Source: Streptomyces lucensis JCM 4490 (GTDB lineage: Bacteria; Actinomycetota; Actinomycetes; Streptomycetales; Streptomycetaceae). Taken from it: 64,000 bases of DNA. The notes beneath the pieces were generated by a model. The model saw nothing but the letters and a program-made list of their open reading frames with translations, had not been told where the DNA came from and searched no databases. Where the stretch lies: contig NZ_BMUE01000008.1 of the NCBI RefSeq assembly GCF_014650035.1, positions 62,001-126,000 of the forward strand. Reading direction: 5' to 3'. The translations under genes and the position numbers were made by a program. Of the stretch, positions 48,837 through 57,821 are shown in pieces; position 1 is the first letter of the stretch; each line of letters begins with the position of its first letter.

Positions 48837-49724
48837 ATGCAATTCGACGACGATGCTGCTCTGGACACGTCCGAGGTCGAGGACGGTCGGGGAGGTGCGC
48901 TGGGCGGGATCCCGGGCGGCGGGAAGACCATCGGCGGGGGACTGGTCGGGCTCGTGGTGCTGGTCGCGTCCGTGCTCTTGGGTGTCGACCCCGGCATTTT
49001 CGGCTCGGGTAGCAGCGACACGTCCTCGTCCGGCAAGTCAGCCGCTGACCTCGCGGCGGACTGCCGGACCGGTGCCGACGCCAACCGCAAGGAGGAGTGC
49101 CGGATCGTCGCCGTGGTCGACAGCGTGCAGGCATTCTGGAAGCAGACGGAGACAGCCGCCGGCAAGCCCTACCAGCAGGCCCCGACGTTCCTGTTCACCG
49201 GCAGTGTGAACACCGGTTGTGGGAACGCGACTTCCGACGTCGGCCCCTTCTACTGCTCAGCCGATGACAAGGTCTATCTCGACCTCGCCTTCTTCAACGA
49301 CCTGAGCAGCAGGTTCGGCGCCAAGGGCGGCCCGTTCGCCGAGTCCTACGTCATCGCGCACGAATACGGCCACCACTTCCAGGACCTCAGCGGAACGATC
49401 TCCCGCGGCAGCGGAGAGGGCCAGAACAGCGGCTCGGTGAAACTCGAGTTGCAGGCGGACTGCTACGCCGGAGTGTGGGCCCACCACGCCACCACCACCC
49501 CCGGCCCCAAGAGCGGTAAGCCACTGATCACCAACTTGACGAAGGACGACATCAACCGCGGGCTGGACGCTGCCGCCGCCGTCGGAGACGACCGTATTCA
49601 GCAGCGCTACCAGGGCAAGGTCACACCCGACACCTGGACCCACGGCTCCGCGAGCCAGCGCCAGCAATGGTTCTCCACCGGCTACCGCTCCGGCCGCGTT
49701 GCCAGCTGCAACACGTTCAGCTGA
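48837..49724 (+). CDS. Neutral zinc metallopeptidase (YpfJ-like)
   Basis: A 295-residue membrane-anchored protease behind GAGGGAGGG. One membrane helix near 30-50 ([18 protein letters not shown]), a linker, then the catalytic domain with zinc motif HEYGHH (His175, Glu176, His179) in [14 protein letters not shown] and a third ligand candidate in [15 protein letters not shown]. Cysteine pairs ([13 protein letters not shown]) suggest extracytoplasmic folding. This is the YpfJ/PF04228 family of putative neutral zinc metallopeptidases. Intact; no linked operon. Confidence 0.92.
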   Translation: MQFDDDAALDTSEVEDGRGGALGGIPGGGKTIGGGLVGLVVLVASVLLGVDPGIFGSGSSDTSSSGKSAADLAADCRTGADANRKEECRIVAVVDSVQAFWKQTETAAGKPYQQAPTFLFTGSVNTGCGNATSDVGPFYCSADDKVYLDLAFFNDLSSRFGAKGGPFAESYVIAHEYGHHFQDLSGTISRGSGEGQNSGSVKLELQADCYAGVWAHHATTTPGPKSGKPLITNLTKDDINRGLDAAAAVGDDRIQQRYQGKVTPDTWTHGSASQRQQWFSTGYRSGRVASCNTFS

Positions 49725-49924
49725 CCGCACTGACAACCACGGCACGACGCCCGGCTGTGGGCCGCCGCTGCTGGGCAGATCGCGACAGCATGCCCGGGGC
49801 TGCTTCCTGAGAAACGCGGCGGTGCCTGTTGCGGCCTCGATGGAGCCGACGGGCCCAACATGGCCTGCCCGAGTCCTCGGCAAGTACCGGGGGGACGGAG
49901 CACCCCCCGCCGAGGCGGGGGTCC

Positions 49925-50182
49925 CAGACCGCCGGCTGCGCCCTCGCCGAGCTGATCACCCCTCCCGTGGCCGCGAGTGCGCATCCGTGGGAGGGGTGGA
50001 CGTTCAGCGCGGGGTGCGGGGCGCAGCGAGCCCTGGACGTGCAGCTGGTGCAGCCCGGCATCGTGACGGAGGTGACTGTCGACGTAGCCCGGGATGCGGC
50101 CGGGCGGTGGCGACACCCTGTTCGGGCACACCGCGTCCGCACAGACATCGACGTAGCTCAAATGCCGCTCACCGTGAGTGAC
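49925..50182 (+). pseudogene. ATP-dependent DNA ligase, C-terminal OB-fold fragment
   Basis: The frame reads AASAHPWEGWTFSAGCGAQR, ALDVQLVQPGIVTEVTVDVA, RDAAGRWRHPVRAHRVRTDI, DVAQMPL. This is the C-terminal domain of an actinobacterial ATP-dependent DNA ligase (LigC-like), ending where such proteins end. The nucleotidyltransferase domain with the Lys nucleophile is missing. Confidence 0.6.
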
Positions 50183-50954
50183 CGGCGTTGGCGTCTCACC
50201 CACTGTGGAAGGTTCTCCTGCGCTACAAGATCACCGACACGACAGGGCGTGGCGGTCCTGGGGGGTTCAGCGGGCGTCCTCAGGGTCGGGTGCCGCCTCA
50301 GGCGGCGGTACTTCTGCGCAAGATCCGCTGCTAGACCACGTGCATCACGAATGTCGTCCAGCCATCGTCACTTGCGCCTGGCCAGCTCAGAGTTCAGTCG
50401 GAAAGCGCTCAGGCCTTGGGCGTGGGCGCTTGCTCGACGTGCGCGCCGCGACTGGCTGCGTGAAAATGAGAGGGCGTGAACGTTTGTTGGTCCTGCGCGG
50501 AGACTTCTGGTGGCGGGTCACTGATGTATGCCAACGCCCTGCTGCGCGAACCCGAGACTGGGTTCGCTCGCGACGACTCGGCAGCGGGAAGCGGCGAGTA
50601 CTTGCCGATCAGCTCCGAGGAACTGGTTCCGCACGACGAGCGGGTCAAGAGGGCGCTGGTGGCCCAGCCCCACCCGACAAGCACGAGCCCCACCGGAGCA
50701 CGCCGAAAACCGGGGCGATGCGCGGGGCGGCGCAGCGACTGGGTTCGGACTGGGGGTTGCCTCACCTGACCCTGACCTTCGGTCGGACACGGTCAGGGGC
50801 CGGCTGGCCGCACCGGGAAGATTCGGCCAGTTCTTCGTGGGCCGTCTCTGGGACGTGTACCTCCAGGACGTTCTCGCCTGGTCTCCCGGCCTGAGGAACA
50901 CCTGCGGAGCGGAGGCCGGCCAAGGGACGACAGTCAGCCGAGGGAGTAGAACCC
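50183..50954. other. 770-base stretch without a clear gene
   Basis: The plus strand around 50520-50660 reads YANALLREPETGFARDDSAA, GSGEYLPISSEELVPHDERV, which looks partly protein-like, and the complement gives an alternative long frame; I cannot choose between them. No RNA gene or repeat was recognised. Confidence 0.3.
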
Positions 50955-52385
50955 ATGGAGAGGTACTCTCCACACACCAAGGCCCGTGCCGACGACATGC
51001 GACCCATCGAGGGCACGGTCGAGGTGGCAGTCCCGGCCGACGTGTTGTGGGACGTCTTCCGACGCCCTGATCTCTGGCCGTGCTGGAACGCGTGCATGGC
51101 GTGGGTGGGCACGACCTCCCTGGTCAAGGGCGGTCGGCTCGTCTGGGCGTTCGAACCGCTGCGCTGGTGGTATCCCTATCGGATGCCCGCCGCGGCCACC
51201 CTCGTGGAGGTGACCGAAGGCCGGCAGGTGACCTGGGAGGTCACCGCTTTTCCCGGCTTCCTGGCCCGGCACACCTACACCATCGAGGAGACGGGGCCCG
51301 GTCGCTGCCGCTTCTCCTCCTGGGAGCAGGCGTCGGGTCCAGCCTTTCGGACCATGAGGTCCTTCTGGCTCGCTCACTTCACCTTCGTGAAGAACGCGTC
51401 CTTGCAGGGCGCCCGGTTGCTGGAGGCCCGCTTCCGGCAGCATGGCCGGCTCGACCCTGTCACCCTGCCCGGGCGCCGGTGGCGGCCGCTGGCTGCGGCA
51501 CGCGATCTGCTCGGCGCGGCGGACGTACTGCGCATGAGCCACCAAGAACTGGTTCCGGGCGTCTGGGCGGTGATCGGCGGAGGCGGCAATTCCCTGCTGG
51601 TCGAGTCGAAGGGGCAGGTGCTCGTCGTCGATCCCAAGTGTCCGCCGTTCAGCGGCATGCTCCGTCGCTGGATCAGCCGCGAGCTTGGTGCGCCGTGCAC
51701 CATGGTGATCGACACCCACCACCACTACGACCACACCTTCGGCAACGTCGAACACCCTGAGGCCAGGATCGTCGCCGAGACCGGCGTTCCCGATCTCATG
51801 CACCAACGGGACGGTGGGTTCTGGCGTAGGCACCCTGACGGCGTGCCGCGTGGGGAGAACACGGTCACGGGTACCCGCACGCTCCGAGTCGGTGACCAGG
51901 AGGTAGCGATTCACAGCCTGGGACGCGGCCATACCTCGGGTGATCTGGCCGTTCGTCTCCAGCGGAACGGACGCGAGATCGTGGCCGTCGGCGATATCGG
52001 TTGCGTGGGCCACTACCCGTTCTTCGACACCGGCCGGGGCGGAGCCGATCTGCAGGGTTGGGCTGCCTCGGCCGAGGAACTGGCCGAGCGGTACCCGGAC
52101 GCGATCTTCGTACCGGGGCACGGGCCGGTCGCCTCCGCCCGGGAGCTTCGCGCCCAGGCCGACTACATCCGCTTCCTGGAGGCGTCTGTCCTCGGCTCTG
52201 CCCACGACGGTCTCGACGCACGGGGATCCGTGCGCAACGTAGACCTCACATCCTGGCGACTGTCGATGCTTCCCGTCCTGCACTACGGGACGGTCCTGTC
52301 CAGATCTTCCTCCAACGTCCGGCAGGCCCGTCGTCTGGTCCTGCCGGAGTCTTCCCGGCTCGGTCAGACAGAGTTGCGACGGTAG
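50955..52385 (+). CDS. Fusion of an SRPBCC domain with a metallo-beta-lactamase-fold hydrolase
   Basis: A 476-residue protein from ATG 50955 behind GAGGGAG. Residues about 18-165 form an SRPBCC (START-like) ligand-binding domain: IEGTVEVAVPADVLWDVFRR, PDLWPCWNACMAWVGTTSLV, VTWEVTAFPGFLARHTYTIE. From about 185 an MBL fold follows: GVWAVIGGGGNSLLVESKGQ, then the metal motif DTHHHYDH (His255/His257/Asp259/His260), LGRGHTSGD, AVGDIGCVG, FVPGHGPVASARE. All the expected metal ligands are present. The combination of a hydrophobic-ligand pocket with a hydrolase suggests that the first domain captures a lipophilic substrate. No neighbours give context. Confidence 0.85.
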   Translation: MERYSPHTKARADDMRPIEGTVEVAVPADVLWDVFRRPDLWPCWNACMAWVGTTSLVKGGRLVWAFEPLRWWYPYRMPAAATLVEVTEGRQVTWEVTAFPGFLARHTYTIEETGPGRCRFSSWEQASGPAFRTMRSFWLAHFTFVKNASLQGARLLEARFRQHGRLDPVTLPGRRWRPLAAARDLLGAADVLRMSHQELVPGVWAVIGGGGNSLLVESKGQVLVVDPKCPPFSGMLRRWISRELGAPCTMVIDTHHHYDHTFGNVEHPEARIVAETGVPDLMHQRDGGFWRRHPDGVPRGENTVTGTRTLRVGDQEVAIHSLGRGHTSGDLAVRLQRNGREIVAVGDIGCVGHYPFFDTGRGGADLQGWAASAEELAERYPDAIFVPGHGPVASARELRAQADYIRFLEASVLGSAHDGLDARGSVRNVDLTSWRLSMLPVLHYGTVLSRSSSNVRQARRLVLPESSRLGQTELRR

Positions 52386-52621
52386 ACCGCGCGGAGCCGG
52401 CAATTGGTCACGGTCACGACCGCCCCGGCGTTGCATGAGGCGTCGGGAGTCCGCTCACGCCAGCCACGGGGGTGTAGCCCCCGAGGCGCCGGTTGCCCCA
52501 TCAGGTGGTCGACGCCCTCCTCGATTCCCCGTGCCGTGTCGAACATGACCGGGGCATCCATGATGAGTCCTGCGGCGTCCGGCAGTCTTGCTTTCGAACC
52601 CGTCGCCGAGGAGGACTTCTC

Positions 52622-53239
52622 ATGCGCAGCGTGACCTACTCGATGAGCGTCTCACTTGACGGTTACGTCGTCGGGCCGGACGGCAGCTTCGACTGGACCG
52701 CACCCGACGAGGAGGTCTTTCGCTTCGCCACGGGCGAGGTACGAGAGCTCGGCGTCCACCTGCTGGGACGACGGCTGTACGAGACGATGCTGTACTGGGA
52801 GACCGCGGACCAGGATCCGTCGCTCGACTTCTCGACGCATGAGTTCGCAGCGCTCTGGAAGTCGCTCCCCAAGGTGGTGTTCTCCACCACCTTGTCGGCG
52901 GTGCAGGGCAATGCTCGTCTGGCCTGCGAAGGTCTGGCGGAGGAGATCGAGCGGTTGCGAGCCGAGTCAGGAGAGGGTGACATCGCGATCGGTGGCCCGA
53001 CTCTCGCCGCCGAGGCGGCCGCATTGGGTCTGATCGACGAGTACCGGGCCAGGGTCTACCCGGTTCTGCTCGGCGGTGGCATTCCGTTCTTCCCCCAGCA
53101 CGGGCGCCGGGTGGATCTCGAACTCGTCGAAACCCGCACCTTCAGCTCGAGAGTCGTCTGCCTGCGCTACCGCGTGGCGCGCCGGCCGACTCGTCCTCCG
53201 CGCCCTGGGAAGGACGGGCCAGCCAGTGAGGTTCTCTGA
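52622..53239 (+). CDS. DHFR/RibD C-terminal-domain reductase
   Basis: A 205-residue protein from ATG 52622, which has GAGGAGGA upstream. VTYSMSVSLDGYVVGPDGSF is the typical N-terminal strand of the family, followed by LGVHLLGRRLYETMLYWETA, LWKSLPKVVFSTTLSAVQGN, GDIAIGGPTLAAEAAALGLI, DEYRARVYPVLLGGGIPFFP. The Rossmann-like NADPH site (GGPTLA) is intact. Such proteins reduce pterin- or pyrimidine-like substrates; the exact substrate is unknown. It ends with an extra basic tail (RRPTRPPRPGK). Confidence 0.88.
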   Translation: MRSVTYSMSVSLDGYVVGPDGSFDWTAPDEEVFRFATGEVRELGVHLLGRRLYETMLYWETADQDPSLDFSTHEFAALWKSLPKVVFSTTLSAVQGNARLACEGLAEEIERLRAESGEGDIAIGGPTLAAEAAALGLIDEYRARVYPVLLGGGIPFFPQHGRRVDLELVETRTFSSRVVCLRYRVARRPTRPPRPGKDGPASEVL

Positions 53240-53444
53240 GTGGGGACCAATTCCACTGGCCTTGCGGGTGAAGACGGCACGGTCGGAGTCGATGAGCAAG
53301 GACGCGCCCCGCTCCCCCCAGTGGCTGAGGAAGTGTCATCCAGCACGGGCATTTCCTACCCACTCGAAGTACGGGCGTGGTGATGCCGCTCGGGTCGACC
53401 TGCAGGCGTCGTCGGCTGCCGCCGGGCCCGGCCGAGCCGGAGGG
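53240..53444. other. Gap between convergent genes
   Basis: About 200 bases between the reductase and DUF1330 stops, without a clear hairpin or gene. Confidence 0.4.
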
Positions 53445-53792
53445 TTACTCAACAGGCATGGCCTCCCGCATCGCCTTTGCGGTGGCAGTCGGGTCGTAGC
53501 CCCTGGGGACGCCTTCGACCAGGATGATGTCGCCCTCGATGTGCCGCGAACGCAACGGCGCGATCTCCTGGTACGCAGGTGAGTCCCACCAGGCCCGCGC
53601 CTCGGCGATCCCGGGGAAGCCAATCACCACCACATGCCCGGGCCAGCTGCCCTCCTTCACCTCGTGCTGCGTGGCGTGCACGAGGAAGTGGCCGCCATAC
53701 GGCTCGAAGGTGGCAGTGATTCGCTCAATGTACTCAGCGATCTCCGAGTGCGGAGCGGCCTCTTGCAGGTGAGCTATGGCGTATGCGGGCAT
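53445..53792 (-). CDS. DUF1330 protein
   Basis: A 115-residue protein from ATG 53792, preceded on its strand by GGAAGGACACC. MPAYAIAHLQEAAPHSEIAE, YIERITATFEPYGGHFLVHA, VVVIGFPGIAEARAWWDSPA, YQEIAPLRSRHIEGDIILVE follow the DUF1330 dimeric ferredoxin-like fold. These proteins resemble small monooxygenase-like dimers and their function is unknown. Upstream lies an IS5 remnant on the other strand. Confidence 0.88.
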   Translation of the reverse strand: MPAYAIAHLQEAAPHSEIAEYIERITATFEPYGGHFLVHATQHEVKEGSWPGHVVVIGFPGIAEARAWWDSPAYQEIAPLRSRHIEGDIILVEGVPRGYDPTATAKAMREAMPVE

Positions 53793-53959
53793 GGTGTCCT
53801 TCCGGTCGGTCGGGCTCCGTACTCCGACGATCATGGCATGCTGACGAGCCGGGGTCGATGACCCGACAGGTATGCGGACCCCGCCCGCAGTGCGGACTGA
53901 CCGCCACATGCCCCTTAAACCGTGTGCTACGTGGTGATCGCTCGTTGGGCTGTCTATCG

Positions 53960-54361
53960 GGCGGGTGCGGCGGAGTTGATTGTTCCGGACGGGCAGTGGG
54001 AGAGCGCCAAGCCGCTGATCCCACCGTCGAAGGTGCGCCGCGCCCACAGGGCGGTGGAACGCAGGACACGCCTGATGAGACGCAATTCGCCGCGATCATC
54101 TACGTCCTGGTGTCCGGATGTACCTGGCGTAGGTTGTCGCCTGCGTGGGAGCGCGGAATCAAGCCGCTGATCGCACGACGCGGCGACGCCCATGGCCCCG
54201 GAATAGGCAAGGTGCGCTGGGTGGTCGAGCGCACCTTCGCCTGGCCGCACCAATTAAAACGGCTCCGCACCCGCTACGAACGACGCGCCGATCTCCACCA
54301 GGGCATGCTCGAACTGGCCTGCAGCCTCCTATGCCTCCGCCGCCTACGAACCTCACCTTGA
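53960..54361 (+). pseudogene. IS5-family transposase with an internal deletion
   Basis: The frames read AELIVPDGQWESAKPLIPPS, then ETQFAAIIYVLVSGCTWRRL, SPAWERGIKPLIARRGDAHG, PGIGKVRWVVERTFAWPHQL, KRLRTRYERRADLHQGMLEL, ACSLLCLRRL and a stop at 54361. The N-terminal and C-terminal parts of an IS5-group transposase are joined at WER-GIKPL, so the middle with the first two Asp residues is deleted; a frameshift near 54030 separates the first segment. The Glu region (VVERTFAW) remains. Confidence 0.75.
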
Positions 54362-54676
54362 AGCGATCAGCTGGCTACGCTGAACCACCCCGGCCGCACC
54401 TCGTTCAGAAGCGGTTCCAGCGACCGCACTGCGGACCGCAGGTCGCCGCCGGCGTCTCCCCCGCAGGACAGCATCCTGAAACGATGAGTTAGGCCGCCCA
54501 GGAGTGGTCGGCGCACTCCGTCGCCAGTGGCTGAGCTGGAACCGGCGCAACCCGTGTCACGGCGCGGGCGGGACTCAAGCCACCCGGGCCGCTTCCTGGG
54601 CGCGGGCCAGCCGGCGTCAAAAGCCACGGTGAGTTGACGGAAGGTTGACCAACGCGGTGGAGAGTTGACTCTTTCA
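54362..54676. other. Gap upstream of the DUF6445 gene with GTTGAC repeats
   Basis: About 315 bases without a gene. GTTGAC occurs three times in the same orientation just before the next gene (54633, 54644 and 54664) and its inverse GTCAA at 54616. One of them may be a -35 box; the series could be an activator or repressor site. Confidence 0.4.
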
Positions 54677-55393
54677 ATGGAGATCGCTAACGCAGTGCGG
54701 CGTACGTTCGACCGCATGCCGTCACGTCCCCAGGGAAGCCCGGCGCTCCCGGTCCTCCCCTACCGCAAGCCCACGCGCGACCGCGACTACTGGGTTCTCG
54801 ACGATGTGCTTCCCGACCCGGACACGGTCAGGCAGCGGTGTCTCGTCAAGGACGACTGGGTGAAGGGGCATCACACCTCGGAGAGCTGGCCGGGCATGCG
54901 GACGATGCCGGGGCTGGAGCCTGGTGAACTCGCCCATGTCGAGGAGTTGGTGCGCAAGGCGACTGGTGCGCGTGAGCTGTGGCTTCAGGCGACTTCGGAC
55001 GGCGGCACCCTGAACCACAACTGCATCCAGGTGGTGGGCAAGGACGAGGGGGAACCGCGTCCGCACACCGATTCCCGTGCGCTGTGCCGGTATGCGGCGG
55101 TGCTCTATCTGAACCCGAAGGTTCCCAAGGACTGTGGTACGAGTTTCTTCCGGCAGAGCCTGCCCGGTGGCCGGCTCGGCGGAAATCTTGTCGCGGCGCC
55201 GCACAACACCCTGGTCGAGGCGCTGGGCACGCGGTTCGTGCCGCCGGACTCCTTCACCGAGGACGTCCGCGTGCCGCATCGCTACAACCGGCTGCTGCTG
55301 TACCACGCCAACCTCATGCACACCGCGACCGGCTACTGCGGGAGCACCATGGAGGACAAGCGGATGACCGCGGTGTTCTTCTGGATGGCGTGA
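54677..55393 (+). CDS. DUF6445 protein (2OG-Fe(II) oxygenase-like)
   Basis: A 238-residue protein from ATG 54677. The double-stranded beta-helix core can be read: NHNCIQVVGKDEGEPRPHTD, SRALCRYAAVLYLNPKVPKD, CGTSFFRQSL, then VPHRYNRLLLYHANLMHTAT, GYCGSTMEDKRMTAVFFW. HTD and the later HTA give the His-x-Asp...His metal triad of Fe(II)/2-oxoglutarate oxygenases, with Arg373-like basic residues (DKRM) for 2OG nearby. DUF6445 enzymes occur near peptide natural products and as lone genes. No partner is evident here. Confidence 0.8.
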   Translation: MEIANAVRRTFDRMPSRPQGSPALPVLPYRKPTRDRDYWVLDDVLPDPDTVRQRCLVKDDWVKGHHTSESWPGMRTMPGLEPGELAHVEELVRKATGARELWLQATSDGGTLNHNCIQVVGKDEGEPRPHTDSRALCRYAAVLYLNPKVPKDCGTSFFRQSLPGGRLGGNLVAAPHNTLVEALGTRFVPPDSFTEDVRVPHRYNRLLLYHANLMHTATGYCGSTMEDKRMTAVFFWMA

Positions 55394-55588
55394 TCCTCCG
55401 CGCATGACCTCGGGAACCGCGCCCGCTCCACGATGTGTGGGTCGACGGCATACCTGATGAGAGCTGGGGAGAGTGGCACGTACAGACAGGGGCAGGCCCC
55501 TGCCGGACTCAGGACGTCCTGCACCGCAGTGGGGGCCGCTCTCCTCGCCGTCGTCGACCGAATACCAGGGCCCGAGAACTTTCGAGTA

Positions 55589-56737
55589 TCAGCTCGACTC
55601 TAGTGAGTGTCCCCGTCGGCGCCATTCCTCCACGAGCAGTTCGTACGAACGGACACGGTCCGTGTGGTCGTGGGTGATCGTCGTGACGAGCAACTCGTCC
55701 GCGCCCGTGGCCTCCTGCAGTTGTTCCAACTGATCGACCACCCGGCCCGGTGAGCCGACGAACTGGGTGTCGACGCGGTCCTGGACGAGGGCTCGGTCCT
55801 CGTCGGACCATCGGTGCGCCCGTGCTTCCTCCGGCGTCGGGAACTCGATGGCGCCCTCCGCGGTGCGGATGCTGCGGACCCACAGGCCGTAGCCGGCGGC
55901 GAGTGCGCGGGCGGTGGCGTCGTTCTCGGCGACGACGACGTCCGCCGAGACGCTGACGTACGGCTTGTCGAGGAACTCGGAAGGCTGGAAGAAGGACCGG
56001 TAACCTTCCACCGCCTCCAGGACCGTGGCCGGGCTGACGTGGTAGTTCGCCGCGAACCGCAGACCGTTGCGGCCCGCGACAGCGGCGCTCTGACCACCGC
56101 TGCTGCCCAGGATCCACACCTCCAGGTCGGCGCCCTCTCCCGGCACTACGTGCGCCTCGACGCCCTCCGGGGAGCGGTAGGTGCCGGCGAGCAGGGCGAG
56201 GATGTCGTCGACCTGCTCGGCGTAGTCCTGTGACTCGGCGCCCGGCAGCAGAAGCAGCCTGCGCTGCAGCGCGACGCGGGGTGAGCCGAGCAGGTGCTGG
56301 AAGGAGAAACGGGGCGGGATCAACAGGCCGTTCGGGGTGTGCCCGTCAACGACCGGGGGCGCCGTCGGCGACGGTGCGGCCGGCTCTCCCGGCGGACGGC
56401 CGCCCGAGCGGCCGAGGCCCAGATCGAAGCGGCCCGGGTGGAGCGCGTCGAGTAGGCCGAACTCCTCCACGGTGGACAGCGCCGTGCGGTGCCCGAGCTG
56501 CACGGCCCCCGAACCGAGCCGGATGGTGGAGGTGGCGGACGCTGTAAGGGCCAGGACGATCGCGGGTGACGTGCCGGCCACGCCCGGATTGAGGTGATGC
56601 TCGGCGAACCAGTAACGGGCGTATCCGAGGCGCTCGGCCTGCTGTGCGAGGTCGATGGAGTTGCGCAGGGCATCGCCTGCCGTCGAGCCGGAAGGGATCG
56701 GGACCAGGTCGAGAACGCCGAGGGCAGCATCAGACAT
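55589..56737 (-). CDS. LLM flavin-dependent oxidoreductase, MsnO8/YtmO-like
   Basis: A 382-residue luciferase-like monooxygenase from ATG 56737. LGVLDLVPIPSGSTAGDALR, NSIDLAQQAERLGYARYWFA, EHHLNPGVAGTSPAIVLALT, ATSTIRLGSGAVQLGHRTAL, FDLGLGRSGG are typical of the MsnO8 subgroup to which Bacillus YtmO (CmoO) belongs. It would oxidise an organosulfur substrate with FMNH2 and O2. Last gene of the cluster; its ATG overlaps the stop of the upstream LLM gene by eight bases. A separate flavin reductase is not seen in the window. Confidence 0.88.
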   Translation of the reverse strand: MSDAALGVLDLVPIPSGSTAGDALRNSIDLAQQAERLGYARYWFAEHHLNPGVAGTSPAIVLALTASATSTIRLGSGAVQLGHRTALSTVEEFGLLDALHPGRFDLGLGRSGGRPPGEPAAPSPTAPPVVDGHTPNGLLIPPRFSFQHLLGSPRVALQRRLLLLPGAESQDYAEQVDDILALLAGTYRSPEGVEAHVVPGEGADLEVWILGSSGGQSAAVAGRNGLRFAANYHVSPATVLEAVEGYRSFFQPSEFLDKPYVSVSADVVVAENDATARALAAGYGLWVRSIRTAEGAIEFPTPEEARAHRWSDEDRALVQDRVDTQFVGSPGRVVDQLEQLQEATGADELLVTTITHDHTDRVRSYELLVEEWRRRGHSLESS

Positions 56738-57821
56738 CGGGCAACTCCTGGGTGAGCGGTGGGGCCGGAAGCACGGGACCCCACACGAACGGCGGGTCAG
56801 GGATTTCGCGGCGCAGCACGGGGGCGACCTTGGACTGGAACAACTCGAGGGAGGCACGGTGCTGGGAATCCGTCAGCCCGCTCGCGTCGGTGTGCAGATG
56901 CAGCACGGTGTGCCCGAACTGTTCGTGGTAGCGGTGAACCTTGTCGATGACCTGCTGCGGGCTGCCGATCAGCGCGGAGCTGCGCTCGACGAAGTCCTCC
57001 AGCGTCTCGAAGACGATCGGCAGACCTGCCTTCCTGAAGAAGGTCAGGTTGGACTCGAAGATCGGTCGGTATGCGGCGAGGGCCTGCTGGGAGGTGGGCG
57101 CGACGTGGATGCCCGCCGTGCCCGCGCCCACGGCGATCTGCGCCGGGTCGTGGCCGTAGTACTCCCAGCGCTCGCGGTAGTGACGGATCAGTTCGGCGTA
57201 CGGCTCGATGGGGTGAGTGACGTTCGCCGAGAAGAGCGGGTCGCCGCAGCGGGCGGCCAGGTCCACCGACTCCTTGCTGGTTGCGCTGCCATGCCAGACA
57301 CGGACCGGCTGCTGGTACGGTCGCGGCCACACCTCGGCGTCCGTCAGCGGAGGACGGAAGCGAGTGTCGGCGCTCACCTTGTCCTGGCGCCAGATCTTCC
57401 GGAAGACCTCGTAGCTCTCCGCGTTACGGTCCCACTGGTCCTCGGGCGTGACGTGGAACAGGTCGCGCTGGGCGGTGCCGTTGCCCTTGCCGATGATGAG
57501 GTCGAGGCGTCCGCCTGACAGGTGATCGAGGGTGGCGTAGTCCTCGTAGGCCCGGACCGGGTCCAGCAGGCTGAGGGTGGTGACTGCCGTGAACAGGCGG
57601 ATCCGCTTCGTCAGGGCGGCCACATGGCTGAGTACGACGGTCGGCGAGGAGGAGATGAACGGCCGCTCGTGGCGCTCCCCCACGCCGAAGCCGTCGAAGC
57701 CCAGATCGTCGGCGAGCAGCGCGCTGTCGAGCACTTCACGGAAGCGGTCGTGGGTCGACTTCTGCACCCCGGTGATGGGGTCCGGGCGGTGCACGATCAG
57801 GGTGATCGCCAGGAACTTCAC
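56730..57821 (-). CDS. LLM flavin-dependent monooxygenase
   Basis: A 363-residue protein beginning at GTG 57821, which overlaps the stop of the upstream gene (GTGA). The beta-barrel reads MKFLAITLIVHRPDPITGVQ, SALLADDLGFDGFGVGERHE, RPFISSSPTVVLSHVAALTK, RIRLFTAVTTLSLLDPVRAY, EDYATLDHLSGGRLDLIIGK, with the RLDLIIGKGN phosphate-binding segment. It resembles bacterial-luciferase-like enzymes acting on small sulfonates or thioethers. Third of four LLM genes. Confidence 0.88.
   Translation of the reverse strand: MKFLAITLIVHRPDPITGVQKSTHDRFREVLDSALLADDLGFDGFGVGERHERPFISSSPTVVLSHVAALTKRIRLFTAVTTLSLLDPVRAYEDYATLDHLSGGRLDLIIGKGNGTAQRDLFHVTPEDQWDRNAESYEVFRKIWRQDKVSADTRFRPPLTDAEVWPRPYQQPVRVWHGSATSKESVDLAARCGDPLFSANVTHPIEPYAELIRHYRERWEYYGHDPAQIAVGAGTAGIHVAPTSQQALAAYRPIFESNLTFFRKAGLPIVFETLEDFVERSSALIGSPQQVIDKVHRYHEQFGHTVLHLHTDASGLTDSQHRASLELFQSKVAPVLRREIPDPPFVWGPVLPAPPLTQELPDV

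Noticed and set aside
49904-49921. CCCCCGCC/GGCGGGGG hairpin downstream of the metallopeptidase
   Set aside because: The symmetric arms leave only a two-base loop and it lies 180 bases past the stop, so I do not call it a terminator.
50409-50769. Two competing ORFs on opposite strands (about 118 and 97 codons)
   Set aside because: Neither has a ribosome-binding site or recognised domain, and they mirror each other, so I could not support either.
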